From contig JANQJA010000011.1 in the NCBI GenBank assembly GCA_028281885.1, positions 234,001 to 298,000 on the forward strand: 64,000 bases of DNA. Direction: 5' to 3'. Origin of the DNA: Pseudomonadales bacterium (GTDB taxonomy: Bacteria > Pseudomonadota > Gammaproteobacteria > Pseudomonadales > Azotimanducaceae). Every line of letters begins with the position of its first letter. Positions within the stretch are counted from its first letter, which is position 1. Below the pieces are notes generated by a model. That model saw only the letters and a list, made by a program, of their open reading frames with translations. It made no database searches and was not told the DNA's origin. A program made the translations under genes and the position numbers. Of this stretch, positions 19,037-27,704 are shown piece by piece.

Positions 19037-19633
19037 ATGAAAATAAAAGACTTTCTTTATTGTGAAACCCCCTCCGAGTGGCTGGCAGGGGTAGCAGCGA
19101 ATCTGCCGTTACTGTTGATCGATCATGCCAACTGTGAAAAGAAGGCCGCCTCCACCGCACTCAATCTGATGTATCGCTATGTCGAGCATCCGAAGATGCT
19201 GGCCCGGCTTTCTCGTCTGGCGAGGGAAGAGCTCAGGCACTTCGAACAGGTCCTCGATCTGCTGCAGGCGAGGGGCATTGAGTATGTTCAGATTCCCTCG
19301 GCGCGGTATGCGGGCGAGTTGCGCAGACATGCCCGGCATGGTGAACCGGGCAGGCTGATCGATGTGCTGATTATCAGTGCGATTGTCGAAGCACGGAGTT
19401 GCGAGCGGTTTGAGGCGCTGGCGCAGGTGCTTGATGAGGAGCTGGCCGCATTCTATGCGTCACTGATGAAGTCGGAGGCGCGTCATTTTGAAATCTACCT
19501 GGAGATGGCGGCTGACTTTGGCGGCGAAGAGATCGGCGCGCGAATCAACGACTTCTTGACGGTTGAACGGCACCTGATTGAAGCACCTGACCCGATGTTC
19601 CGGTTTCATTCTGGTGTCCCATCGGCGGCCTGA
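19037..19633 (+). CDS. miaE: tRNA-(ms2io6A37) hydroxylase MiaE
   Basis: A non-haem di-iron monooxygenase of ferritin-like fold that hydroxylates the isopentenyl group of ms2i6A37 in tRNAs reading U-starting codons. 198 residues of helical sequence with the iron ligands expected in ANCEKKAASTALNLMYRY, AREELRHFEQV and SEARHFEIYLEMA. Neighbours acnB and lpxH do not share its role. The ATG at 19037 has no Shine-Dalgarno match in the AT-rich leader, so translation may rely on an unstructured start region. The next in-frame Met is deep inside the first helix, so this start is preferred. Confidence 0.92.
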   Translation: MKIKDFLYCETPSEWLAGVAANLPLLLIDHANCEKKAASTALNLMYRYVEHPKMLARLSRLAREELRHFEQVLDLLQARGIEYVQIPSARYAGELRRHARHGEPGRLIDVLIISAIVEARSCERFEALAQVLDEELAAFYASLMKSEARHFEIYLEMAADFGGEEIGARINDFLTVERHLIEAPDPMFRFHSGVPSAA

Positions 19634-19634
19634 T

Positions 19635-20348
19635 TCAGGCGATGTCAAAGGACTCGAGTCGAGGTTCCTCACCCAGCTCAAGAAACCATCCTTGTTGATC
19701 CCAGTCGCCCAACACGATACGTTGGGCGGGTTTGCCGTCCACCTCCAGCTTGTGAATGGCCGGGCGGTGGGTGTGGCCGTGAATCATCAGGTCCACCTGG
19801 TGATCCTGCATCTCTCTGACGACTTCTTCGGGTGTGACATCCATGATGTCTGCCGCTGTTTCCCGTACGTGAGCCTTGCTCTGATTGCGGGCTGATCTCG
19901 CGATCGCTGCGCGTTCCTCGAGCGACTTGCTCAGAAAATCCTGCTGGAAGGCCGGGCTGCGCAACATCGTTCGGACCTGGATATAGGCCTCATCGCGGGT
20001 ACACAGGCTGTCACCGTGCATGAGCAGTACCCGCCTGCCTGCAATATCGTGAACGGTCGGATCGGTGAGCAGCGTTGCGCCGGTCGATGCGGCGAACTCG
20101 GCGCCGAGTAAAAAGTCGCGGTTGCCATGCATCAGGTATTTCGCTGCGGTGACCCGGGCGAGCGCATCGATCACCGTGCGGTTCAGGTCTGACTTGTCGT
20201 CGTCACCGAGCCAGACTTCAAAGAAGTCGCCGAGAATATAGAGCTGTTCGGCCTGCTTCACGGGACCGTCCAGAAAAGCCAGAAATGCGCCGGTAATGTC
20301 AGGTCGTTCGGGCATGAGATGGAGGTCAGAGATGAACAGACTCGACAA
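19635..20348 (-). CDS. lpxH: UDP-2,3-diacylglucosamine diphosphatase
   Basis: Hydrolyses UDP-2,3-diacylglucosamine to lipid X in lipid A synthesis, at the inner-membrane surface, with two Mn ions. 237 residues with calcineurin-like metal motifs: FISDLHL (D-x-H), LGDFFEVWLGDD, HGNRDFLLG, LMHGDSLCTRD and IHGHTHRPAIH. Start ATG at 20348. Convergent with miaE, with one base between stops. Confidence 0.96.
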   Translation of the reverse strand: MSSLFISDLHLMPERPDITGAFLAFLDGPVKQAEQLYILGDFFEVWLGDDDKSDLNRTVIDALARVTAAKYLMHGNRDFLLGAEFAASTGATLLTDPTVHDIAGRRVLLMHGDSLCTRDEAYIQVRTMLRSPAFQQDFLSKSLEERAAIARSARNQSKAHVRETAADIMDVTPEEVVREMQDHQVDLMIHGHTHRPAIHKLEVDGKPAQRIVLGDWDQQGWFLELGEEPRLESFDIA

Positions 20349-20379
20349 AGTAACTCCTTGATTGAACTAGCCGAATGAG

Positions 20380-20409
20380 TTGAATGTTCTCGGATGGTCA
20401 GCGTAGAAT
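20380..20409 (+). promoter_or_regulatory. Promoter of the Pro-Arg-His tRNA operon
   Basis: TTGAAT at 20380-20385 and TAGAAT at 20404-20409 are 18 bases apart. The bases after the -10 are GCGCGCC, the GC-rich discriminator typical of stable-RNA promoters under stringent control. It lies about 57 bases before tRNA-Pro. Confidence 0.65.
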
Positions 20410-20466
20410 GCGCGCCTCGACCGGGCCTGTCGGGGACGGGACTGGTCCTGGAGTCAGGTATTGTAT

Positions 20467-20543
20467 CGGGGTGTAGCGCAGTCTGGTAGCGCGCCTGCTT
20501 TGGGAGCAGGATGTCGGGGGTTCAAATCCCTCCACCCCGACCA
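20467..20543 (+). tRNA. tRNA-Pro (anticodon TGG)
   Basis: 77 bases including an encoded CCA. Acceptor stem CGGGGTG pairs with CACCCCG, the anticodon stem is CCTGC/GCAGG with loop TTTGGGA, and the T arm has GTTCAAATC. First gene of a three-tRNA run. Confidence 0.97.
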
Positions 20544-20560
20544 CTCGACAGGAACTGTCT

Positions 20561-20637
20561 GCGCCCGTAGCTCAATCGGATAGAGCATCGGCCTTCTAAG
20601 CCGACGGTTGCAGGTTCGATTCCTGCCGGGCGTGCCA
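20561..20637 (+). tRNA. tRNA-Arg (anticodon TCT)
   Basis: 77 bases with encoded CCA. Acceptor GCGCCCG pairs with CGGGCGT (last pair G-U); anticodon arm TCGGC/GCCGA with loop CTTCTAA. Reads AGA/AGG codons. It is 17 bases after tRNA-Pro. Confidence 0.97.
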
Positions 20638-20664
20638 GATTCGATGATTAGATTTGATGATTAT

Positions 20665-20741
20665 GGTGGGCGTAGCTCAGTTGGTAGAGCTCCGGATTGT
20701 GATTCCGGCGGTCGTGGGTTCAATCCCCATCGTCCACCCCA
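20665..20741 (+). tRNA. tRNA-His (anticodon GTG)
   Basis: Encoded G at position -1 (20665) opposite the discriminator C, acceptor GTGGGCG/CGTCCAC, anticodon arm CCGGA/TCCGG with loop TTGTGAT, encoded CCA. Third tRNA of the run; the Arg-His-Leu order resembles the enteric argX-hisR-leuT-proM operon. Confidence 0.97.
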
Positions 20742-20894
20742 ATCAATTCGTATCGTTGTTCTCTGATCCTAAAGGGATCGACCAATAAAGAGCCTGATCG
20801 CGCCATCCGGTGCCTGATCCGAGATTCCTGCCAGGTAGCTCGCAAACCAGCGCCAACTGCCATTCTTTAACAGCGCCCCGGATTTGGATGATGG

Positions 20895-20924
20895 TGGACG
20901 CTGATAGCGCCTATCTCGTATAAT
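20895..20924 (+). promoter_or_regulatory. Promoter of tRNA-Leu (and possibly tig)
   Basis: TGGACG at 20895-20900 (four of six matches) and a perfect TATAAT at 20919-20924, 18 bases apart, followed by a CCGCGCCC discriminator. It lies in the 254-base gap between tRNA-His and tRNA-Leu, which otherwise shows no gene. Confidence 0.65.
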
Positions 20925-20995
20925 CCGCGCCCTTTGGATGCCCCCTGACCGCTTCTAAGTCATTGATTTTTAGTAACGGATGGCGGGTGAGTTCC

Positions 20996-21080
<85 letters not shown>

Positions 21081-21106
21081 TATTGAACGTTAAGTGAGAT
21101 GAATTC

Positions 21107-22447
21107 ATGCAGGTGACACTGGAAACCGCTGAAGGCCTACAGCGCAAGATGCGCATCACTGTGCCGTCTGAACAGGTCGAGACGCAGGTTGAGGCCAAGA
21201 TCAAACAGACCGCTGGTCAGGTACGCATCAAGGGATTTCGGCCCGGGAAGGTCCCACTTCGAGAAGTGCGTCGCCGATTCGGCGATGGTATTCGCCAGGA
21301 AGTGGGTTCGGAGCTGATGCAGAGCAGTTTTGCGGAAGCCATTCGAGAGCAGGAAGTCTCCCCAGCCGGCATGCCGTCCATTGAGGACGTCAAGCTGGAA
21401 TCGGGCCAGGACCTTGAGTTCACGGCGATTTTTGAAGTCTTTCCGGAAGTGACCGTTGGTGACTTCAGTGCGATTCAGGTCGAGAAGCCGGTGGCGGAAG
21501 TCGCTGATGAAGATATCGACAAGATGATCGAGACACTGCGGGAACAACGGACCGAGTATCAGGCGGTGGAGCGAGCGGCGCAGAACGATGACCGGGTCAA
21601 AATAGACTTTGAAGGTTTTATCGACGATGAACCGTTTGAAGGTGGCAAGGCAGAAGGCGCAGATCTCGTGCTGGGTTCAGGGCAGATGATCCCTGGCTTT
21701 GAAGATGGATTGCTGGGTGTCAGCGCAGGCGACGATCGTGAGGTTCAGGTGACTTTCCCTGAGGACTATCAGGCTGAAAATCTGGCGGGCAAGGACGCGA
21801 CGTTCAAGATGCATGTTCACGAAGTAGCGGAACCGGTGAAGCCGGAATTGAACGAAGAACTGTTCAAGCAATTCGGCGTGGAAGAAGGTGGCCTCGAAGC
21901 GTTTCGTGATGAAGTCCGTGCCAACATGGAAAAAGAACTGGAAACGGCCATTAGTAATAGTATTAGAACTCAGGTGATGGACGAACTCTTGCGCCTGAAT
22001 GAGGTTGAACTGCCGCAGTCACTGATTGACCAGGACATTGACCAGCTTCGCCACGAAGCAATCCAACAGTTTGGTGGCCACGACAATATTGACCCCTCAG
22101 TACTGCCGTCAGAGATGTTTGTTGACAAGGCGCGTCGTCGGGTTGGGTTGGGGTTGTTGGTGAATGCTGTGGTCGAACAGGGCGATATCAAGCTTGACGA
22201 TGCCCAGGTACGGGAAAAGATTGAGAAAATGTCCAGTTCGTACGAGGAACCGGAGCAGGTCATTCAGTACTATTATGGTAATGAGCGGGCGTTGGGTCAG
22301 ATTCAGAACCTGGTGCTGGAAGAACAGGTTGTTGACACGATTCTGGCAGGTGCCAGTGTGACCGAGAAGCAGATGTCCTACGAGGAGGCGATCAAACCAC
22401 CCGTACAGGACGATATCACCGGGGACGACAGCCCGGAAGAGGCCTGA
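21107..22447 (+). CDS. tig: Trigger factor
   Basis: Ribosome-bound chaperone with peptidyl-prolyl isomerase activity. 446 residues: ribosome-binding domain (1-115) with GFRPGKVPLREVRRRFG, where the signature contacts L23; FKBP-type domain (about 150-245) with VKIDFEGFIDDEPFEGG; and the helical C-terminal domain. Length is slightly longer than E. coli (432) through an acidic tail. It heads the tig-clpP-clpX-lon block. Confidence 0.97.
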   Translation: MQVTLETAEGLQRKMRITVPSEQVETQVEAKIKQTAGQVRIKGFRPGKVPLREVRRRFGDGIRQEVGSELMQSSFAEAIREQEVSPAGMPSIEDVKLESGQDLEFTAIFEVFPEVTVGDFSAIQVEKPVAEVADEDIDKMIETLREQRTEYQAVERAAQNDDRVKIDFEGFIDDEPFEGGKAEGADLVLGSGQMIPGFEDGLLGVSAGDDREVQVTFPEDYQAENLAGKDATFKMHVHEVAEPVKPELNEELFKQFGVEEGGLEAFRDEVRANMEKELETAISNSIRTQVMDELLRLNEVELPQSLIDQDIDQLRHEAIQQFGGHDNIDPSVLPSEMFVDKARRRVGLGLLVNAVVEQGDIKLDDAQVREKIEKMSSSYEEPEQVIQYYYGNERALGQIQNLVLEEQVVDTILAGASVTEKQMSYEEAIKPPVQDDITGDDSPEEA

Positions 22448-22476
22448 CGGACCGTCCCAGCTGGGGCTCAGCCGGG

Positions 22477-22498
22477 CGCCCTTCTACAGGGCGTCTTG
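22477..22498 (+). terminator. Possible weak terminator after tig
   Basis: CGCCCT (22477-22482) and AGGGCG (22488-22493) form a six-base stem with a five-base loop, followed by TCTTG. The T run is short, so readthrough into clpP is likely. Confidence 0.4.
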
Positions 22499-22505
22499 CC
22501 AACCG

Positions 22506-22532
22506 TTGAAGTCGAAGCAAAATACCCCATAT
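22506..22532 (+). promoter_or_regulatory. Sigma-32-type heat-shock promoter of clpP
   Basis: TTGAAG at 22506-22511, 13 bases, then CCCCATAT at 22525-22532. This matches the RpoH consensus (TTGAAA, 11-16 bases, CCCCATNT) in both elements and spacing. It lies about 60 bases before the clpP ATG, and clpP-clpX are RpoH-controlled in relatives. Confidence 0.7.
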
Positions 22533-22591
22533 AGTAGCTGTAGCCGCTCAGCGGCACGGTCGAATGACACCTTTCCAATGAAGGACGCACC

Positions 22592-23248
22592 ATGAGCCAT
22601 TCCATTTCAGATTCATTTCCGCCTGACGCCAAAGGGCTAGGGCTTGTCCCGATGGTGCTGGAGCAAACCGCGCGGGGCGAGCGTTCCTACGACATCTATT
22701 CTCGCCTGCTCAAGGAACGCATCATTTTCATTGTTGGCCCCATTGAAGATAACGTCGCCAACCTGGTGGTTGCCCAGCTGCTGTTTGCAGAGTCCGAGAA
22801 TGCCGACAAGGATGTGCAGCTTTACATTAATTCTCCGGGGGGTTCAGTCACTGCAGGGCTCGCAATCTACGACACGATGCAGTTCATCAACTGCGACGTC
22901 AGTACGCTTTGCGTGGGTCAGGCGGCGAGCATGGGGGCATTGTTGCTGGCAGGCGGCGCCCAGGGTAAGCGGTATTGCCTGCCCAATTCCAGGGTCATGA
23001 TTCACCAGCCGAGCGGAGGCAGCCAGGGGCAGGCCTCTGATATCGAGATTCAGGCGAAAGAGATTCTTTATCTGCGTGAGCGTATGAATGAAATCATGGC
23101 ATTTCACACGGGTAAAACAGCCGCGGAAATCGCCGCTGACACCGAGCGTGACAACTTCATGACGCCCGCTCAGGCTGTGGCTTATGGCATGGTCGACCAG
23201 GTCCAGGAGCCGCGCTCAGCGGCGCTGGCAAAGGCGGCCGGCGCCTAG
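22592..23248 (+). CDS. clpP: ATP-dependent Clp protease proteolytic subunit
   Basis: Tetradecameric serine protease that degrades substrates fed by ClpX or ClpA. 218 residues; catalytic Ser113 in [14 protein letters not shown] and His138 in MIHQPSGG, with the acid near the C-terminal third. It carries the expected N-terminal axial-loop segment [11 protein letters not shown]. Preceded by a sigma-32-type promoter and followed by clpX on the same strand after 113 bases. Confidence 0.97.
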   Translation: MSHSISDSFPPDAKGLGLVPMVLEQTARGERSYDIYSRLLKERIIFIVGPIEDNVANLVVAQLLFAESENADKDVQLYINSPGGSVTAGLAIYDTMQFINCDVSTLCVGQAASMGALLLAGGAQGKRYCLPNSRVMIHQPSGGSQGQASDIEIQAKEILYLRERMNEIMAFHTGKTAAEIAADTERDNFMTPAQAVAYGMVDQVQEPRSAALAKAAGA

Positions 23249-23361
23249 GTAACGTTCTCATTTGTGTGAAATTTATATAAGATCGGAACAGCTGGTTTGG
23301 GGAAATGCAGCTTGCGCCCCGGGCCTGGTCAAGGCTGATCTAAACAAGCTGAGGTAGTGGA

Positions 23362-24636
23362 ATGTCCGATGACGACAGCAACAATGGGGACGGCAAGCTT
23401 CTCCATTGCAATTTCTGTGGCAAGAGTCAGCATGAAGTCAGAAAGCTGATCGCTGGCCCGTCTGTCTACGTCTGTGACGAGTGTGTTGAACTCTGTAATG
23501 ACATCATTCGTGAGGAATTACAGGAAAGTGCCGATGAGGGAGAAAAGCGAAAGCTTCCAACCCCTCAGGAAATCAAAGAGATTCTCGACGAATATGTGAT
23601 TGGTCAGCACCATGCGAAAAAAGTGCTGTCGGTTGCTGTTTACAACCACTACAAACGCCTCAATTACACTGGCAAGAAAGACGACGTTGAATTGCAAAAG
23701 AGCAATATTCTGCTCGTCGGTCCAACCGGTGTTGGTAAAACACTGCTGGCGGAAACCCTCGCCCGACTGCTTGACGTTCCCTTCACGATTGCTGATGCCA
23801 CGACGCTGACGGAAGCCGGCTACGTTGGTGAGGATGTTGAGAACATCATCCAGAAACTGCTGCAGAAGTGCGATTACGATGTAGAGAAGGCGCAGGTTGG
23901 TATCGTCTACATTGATGAAATCGACAAGATCTCAAGGAAGTCTGACAATCCTTCGATTACCCGGGATGTTTCCGGTGAGGGTGTGCAGCAGGCGTTGCTG
24001 AAACTGATCGAGGGCACGGTTGCCTCGGTGCCGCCGCAGGGGGGGCGCAAACATCCCCAGCAGGAGTTTCTGCAGGTGGATACCGCCAATATCCTGTTTA
24101 TCTGTGGTGGTGCGTTCGCCGGACTGGACAAGGTGATTCAGGATCGTTCATCCAAGAGTGGTATTGGCTTTGGGGCCAACGTGCATTCCGAAACGAACAG
24201 AAAGAACCTGGGTGAAACCCTGCGCGATGTTGAGCCGGAAGATCTGGTTCGCTATGGACTGATTCCGGAATTTGTCGGCCGTCTGCCGGTGATCGCAACC
24301 CTCGACGAACTGGATGCCGATGCGTTGATTCGGATCCTGCGTGAACCGAAGAACGCCTACACCAAACAATATTCGAAGCTGTTCGAAATGGAGGACGTTG
24401 AACTCGATTTTCGGGATGACGCCCTGCACGCCATTGCCAAGAAGGCGATGGAGCGTAAAACCGGTGCCCGTGGCCTGCGCTCAATTCTTGAATCGGTCCT
24501 CAATGAGGTGATGTACCGGATTCCTTCCGAACAGGATGTGGCCAAGGTGATCATCGATGAAAGCGTGATCAATGGCACCTCGGAGCCCATGTTGATCTAC
24601 GAGAATCCCGATCAGCAAAAGGTTCTGCCGGAATAG
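23362..24636 (+). CDS. clpX: ATP-dependent Clp protease ATP-binding subunit ClpX
   Basis: AAA+ unfoldase delivering proteins to ClpP. 424 residues: N-terminal zinc domain with four cysteines (HCNFCGKS and [11 protein letters not shown]), Walker [14 protein letters not shown], Walker [11 protein letters not shown], the pore loop [10 protein letters not shown], the ClpP-contacting IGFGAN variant of the IGF loop, and the arginine sensor region [14 protein letters not shown] start preceded by GAGGTAGTG. Confidence 0.97.
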   Translation: MSDDDSNNGDGKLLHCNFCGKSQHEVRKLIAGPSVYVCDECVELCNDIIREELQESADEGEKRKLPTPQEIKEILDEYVIGQHHAKKVLSVAVYNHYKRLNYTGKKDDVELQKSNILLVGPTGVGKTLLAETLARLLDVPFTIADATTLTEAGYVGEDVENIIQKLLQKCDYDVEKAQVGIVYIDEIDKISRKSDNPSITRDVSGEGVQQALLKLIEGTVASVPPQGGRKHPQQEFLQVDTANILFICGGAFAGLDKVIQDRSSKSGIGFGANVHSETNRKNLGETLRDVEPEDLVRYGLIPEFVGRLPVIATLDELDADALIRILREPKNAYTKQYSKLFEMEDVELDFRDDALHAIAKKAMERKTGARGLRSILESVLNEVMYRIPSEQDVAKVIIDESVINGTSEPMLIYENPDQQKVLPE

Positions 24637-24685
24637 AACCTTTTGTCGGCAGTCGGGCATTCAATTACACAATTCCGACAAAATG

Positions 24686-24709
24686 GGGGCTTGCAGCCCC
24701 TTTTTCTTT
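24686..24709 (+). terminator. Rho-independent terminator after clpX
   Basis: GGGGCT (24686-24691) pairs with AGCCCC (24695-24700) around a three-base loop and is followed by TTTTTCTTT. It ends the clpP-clpX transcript before lon. Confidence 0.75.
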
Positions 24710-24809
24710 GTAGAATGGTACCCATATCGCACTAATACGCGTTTGCGGGGTCCATTAATGTTGGGTCGTGGAGACGCCCGCGATAGTGTTGTTTTTCTCA
24801 GGAGGTGGC

Positions 24810-27212
24810 ATGCCCTCTCTTAGTAGTATTCCGATCGTTACCCTGCGTGACATGGTGGTTTATCCCCATGGCGTGCAACCACTGTTTATTGGCACGGTTA
24901 AGTCCATCCAGGCACTCGAATTCGCCCAGGAGAACGATCAGGACAAGCACATTCTGCTGGTTGCCAAAAGGGAGCCGGAAAACGAGGATCCTGCAGCAGA
25001 AGATCTGTATGACTTCGGTACGGTAGCCACCATCCTGCAGTTGATTCGACTACCGGACAAGACGGTGAAGATCCTGGTGGAAGGCGGTTATCGCGGTCGA
25101 ATTTCCGAGATCAGGGACAATGGCCAGTTCTTCGAGGGAGATGTCGAGACCATCGAGGAAGAGTCGGTTGGGGCGGCTGAAGCTGAAGCGATGGTTCGTT
25201 CGTTGATGTCCGCTTTCGATCAGTATGTGCAGCTCAGTAAAAAAGTACCGCCGGAGGTCATGACGTCGCTATCGAGCGTTGATGACCCTTCCCGTCTCGT
25301 GGATACCATTGCCGCTCAGCTCAACCTGAAACTGGAGGAGAAACAGCGCATTCTTGAGATGACCGCGCTGACTGAGCGAATCGAGCACATGATGGCATTG
25401 CTTGAGACCGAAATTGACCTGTTTAACGTCGAAAAGCGTATCCGCGGTCGCGTCAAGAAGCAGATGGAGAAGAGCCAGCGCGAGTACTATCTGAATGAGC
25501 AGATGAAAGCGATTCAGAAAGAACTCGGTGACATGGACGATGTGCCGAACGAGATTGAGGAAATGCAGGCTCGGCTGGACAAGGCCGGCATGCCGAAGGA
25601 AGCCAAGGAGAAAACAAAGGCAGAACTGAATAAACTGAAGATGATGTCGCCCATGTCCGCAGAGGCGACAGTCGTGCGCAGCTACATCGACTGGATGCTT
25701 GGCGTCCCCTGGAACAAGAGATCCAAGGTTTCTAACGATATTATTAAGGCTGAAGAAATTCTAGAAGCGGATCACTATGGTCTTGACGACGTCAAGGATC
25801 GGATTCTCGAGTACCTCGCTGTTCAGAAGCGGGTAAAGAAGATCAAGGGGCCGGTTCTGTGTCTGGTGGGGCCGCCGGGTGTGGGTAAGACATCTCTGGG
25901 TGAGTCGATTGCGCGGGCCACCAATCGAAAATTCGTTCGGATGGCCCTGGGTGGCGTTCGCGATGAGGCTGAAATCCGCGGCCACCGGCGGACCTACATC
26001 GGGTCAATGCCGGGCAAGATTGTACAAAAGATATCCAAGGCAGGTGCCCGTAACCCGCTGTTCCTGCTCGATGAGATTGACAAGATGGGGCAAGATCACC
26101 GTGGAGACCCCGCTTCGGCTCTGCTCGAAGTGCTCGATCCGGAGCAGAACAATACGTTCAACGATCATTACCTCGAGGTCGACTACGATCTGTCGGAGGT
26201 GATGTTCATCTGTACGTCGAACTCCATGAATATTCCAGCACCCTTGCTCGACCGTATGGAGATTATCCGAATCCCAGGATATACGGAGGAAGAAAAACTC
26301 AATATCGCTCGCCGCTATCTGATTCCGAAACAGATGAAGAACAATGGGGTGCGCGATGATGAGCTTGAGATTGCCGATGATGCAGTGCGTGATCTGATCC
26401 GCTACTACACCCGCGAGGCGGGGGTCAGGGGATTGGAGCGAGAGGTTGCGAATATCTGTCGAAAAGTTGTTAAAGAACAATCACTTGAATCTACCGAGAG
26501 CGCGCGGGTTGTGGTTGACGCGGATACCCTTGAGGGTTACTCCGGGGTGCGGAAGTTCAGTTTTGGCCGGGCCGATGAACAGGATCAGATTGGCCAGGTG
26601 AAGGGGTTGGCCGTGACCAGCGTGGGTGGCGAATTGCTGTCCATTGAGGCCGTGGCAGTGCCCGGCAAGGGCCGAAGTACGAAGACGGGTTCCCTGGGCG
26701 ATGTGATGCAGGAGTCCATTCAGGCCGCGTTGACGGTGGTTCGAAGTCGATCAGCCGTGCTGGGAATCAGCAAGGATTTTCATGAGAAGTACGATCTGCA
26801 CATCCATATGCCGGAAGGGGCGACGCCCAAGGATGGACCCAGCGCGGGTATCGCACTTTGCACTGCACTTGTGTCGGTGCTGACCGGCATACCGGCCCGG
26901 GCCGATGTGGCCATGACAGGAGAAATTACGCTGCGGGGTCAGGTCTTGCCGATCGGAGGGCTCAAGGAAAAGTTGCTTGCAGCGCATCGGGGCGACATCA
27001 AGACGGTGATCATTCCGGACGAAAACCAGCGTGATTTGAAAGAGATACCAGACAATATTAAAGCTGATCTGGACATCAGGCCGGTCAAATGGATCGATGA
27101 GGTTCTGGAGATTGCACTGCAACGAATGCCGGAAGCGATCATCGAAGAACCGTCAACTGAAAGTGATTCAGTGGGCGATGCTGAGAATGAAGTCAGAATC
27201 AGCACACACTAG
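24810..27212 (+). CDS. lon: ATP-dependent protease Lon
   Basis: Hexameric AAA+ serine protease degrading misfolded and regulatory proteins. I place the start at ATG 24810, which has a perfect AGGAGGT six bases before it and gives 800 residues starting [17 protein letters not shown]; an upstream in-frame GTG at 24768 lacks family similarity. Domains: N-terminal substrate domain (1-310), Walker [17 protein letters not shown], Walker [13 protein letters not shown], and the C-terminal protease with Ser678 in [10 protein letters not shown] and the paired Lys in [13 protein letters not shown]. Confidence 0.97.
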   Translation: MPSLSSIPIVTLRDMVVYPHGVQPLFIGTVKSIQALEFAQENDQDKHILLVAKREPENEDPAAEDLYDFGTVATILQLIRLPDKTVKILVEGGYRGRISEIRDNGQFFEGDVETIEEESVGAAEAEAMVRSLMSAFDQYVQLSKKVPPEVMTSLSSVDDPSRLVDTIAAQLNLKLEEKQRILEMTALTERIEHMMALLETEIDLFNVEKRIRGRVKKQMEKSQREYYLNEQMKAIQKELGDMDDVPNEIEEMQARLDKAGMPKEAKEKTKAELNKLKMMSPMSAEATVVRSYIDWMLGVPWNKRSKVSNDIIKAEEILEADHYGLDDVKDRILEYLAVQKRVKKIKGPVLCLVGPPGVGKTSLGESIARATNRKFVRMALGGVRDEAEIRGHRRTYIGSMPGKIVQKISKAGARNPLFLLDEIDKMGQDHRGDPASALLEVLDPEQNNTFNDHYLEVDYDLSEVMFICTSNSMNIPAPLLDRMEIIRIPGYTEEEKLNIARRYLIPKQMKNNGVRDDELEIADDAVRDLIRYYTREAGVRGLEREVANICRKVVKEQSLESTESARVVVDADTLEGYSGVRKFSFGRADEQDQIGQVKGLAVTSVGGELLSIEAVAVPGKGRSTKTGSLGDVMQESIQAALTVVRSRSAVLGISKDFHEKYDLHIHMPEGATPKDGPSAGIALCTALVSVLTGIPARADVAMTGEITLRGQVLPIGGLKEKLLAAHRGDIKTVIIPDENQRDLKEIPDNIKADLDIRPVKWIDEVLEIALQRMPEAIIEEPSTESDSVGDAENEVRISTH

Positions 27213-27221
27213 GAATATACC

Positions 27222-27251
27222 TTGACAGGGTTTTTCAGCACTTGGTATAAG
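27222..27251 (+). promoter_or_regulatory. Promoter of hupB
   Basis: Perfect TTGACA at 27222-27227 and TATAAG at 27246-27251, 18 bases apart. Transcription should start near 27258, leaving a leader of about 75 bases that contains a terminator-like hairpin. Confidence 0.7.
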
Positions 27252-27275
27252 ATTCTCACTGGGTAGTGGGGCGTT

Positions 27276-27297
27276 GCCCGCATGTAGCGGGCTTTTT
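27276..27297 (+). terminator. Terminator-like hairpin in the hupB leader
   Basis: GCCCGC (27276-27281) and GCGGGC (27287-27292) form a perfect six-base stem around ATGTA, followed directly by TTTTT. It lies downstream of the hupB promoter and 35 bases upstream of hupB. It could end lon transcripts, attenuate hupB, or yield a very short RNA. Confidence 0.65.
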
Positions 27298-27332
27298 CGG
27301 GACATAACATATCTTTCAAAAAGGGGTACGGA

Positions 27333-27605
27333 GTGAACAAACAAGAACTCATAGAAAACATTGCAGCGTCTGCCGATATCACTAAGGCGGCTGCAGGTCG
27401 CGCGCTGGACTCGATGATTGATTCGGTAACCGACTCTCTGAAAAAAGGCGAGTCTGTCGTGCTTGTCGGCTTTGGGACTTTCACCGTGCGTCAGCGTGCG
27501 GCGAGAACGGGTCGTAACCCTCAGACGGGTCAGGAGATTCAGATCGCTGCTGCCAAGGTGCCGGCCTTTAAGGCAGGTAAGGCTCTAAAGGACGCAGTTA
27601 ACTAA
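27333..27605 (+). CDS. hupB: DNA-binding protein HU-beta
   Basis: Small nucleoid protein that bends DNA non-specifically. 90 residues with the typical [11 protein letters not shown] opening, the helical dimerisation half, and the DNA-clasping beta arm with [20 protein letters not shown]; the arm proline is in RNPQTG. GTG start preceded by GGGGTACGGA. It follows lon as in most gammaproteobacteria. Confidence 0.97.
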   Translation: MNKQELIENIAASADITKAAAGRALDSMIDSVTDSLKKGESVVLVGFGTFTVRQRAARTGRNPQTGQEIQIAAAKVPAFKAGKALKDAVN

Positions 27606-27652
27606 GTAACAGCCGGGAGGCTTCAACGCTGCCCGGCAGGCAGAAGAAAGGT

Positions 27653-27684
27653 AAAATGGCGCATTCTGTTGCGCCATTTTTTTT
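27653..27684 (+). terminator. Rho-independent terminator after hupB
   Basis: AAAATGGCGCA (27653-27663) pairs with TGCGCCATTTT (27670-27680), an 11-base stem with a six-base loop, followed by an eight-T run. A second small hairpin (GCCGGG...CCCGGC) lies just upstream. Confidence 0.9.
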
Positions 27685-27704
27685 GATTTTTCTCGAGGAA
27701 ATTC

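Noticed and set aside
24690..24727. Sigma-32 promoter before lon (CTTGCAG ... CCCATAT)
   Set aside because: The two elements are 24 bases apart, too far for RpoH, and the first overlaps the clpX terminator.
24768..24809. GTG start giving Lon 14 extra residues
   Set aside because: The ATG at 24810 has a perfect AGGAGGT at the right distance and matches the usual Lon N-terminus.
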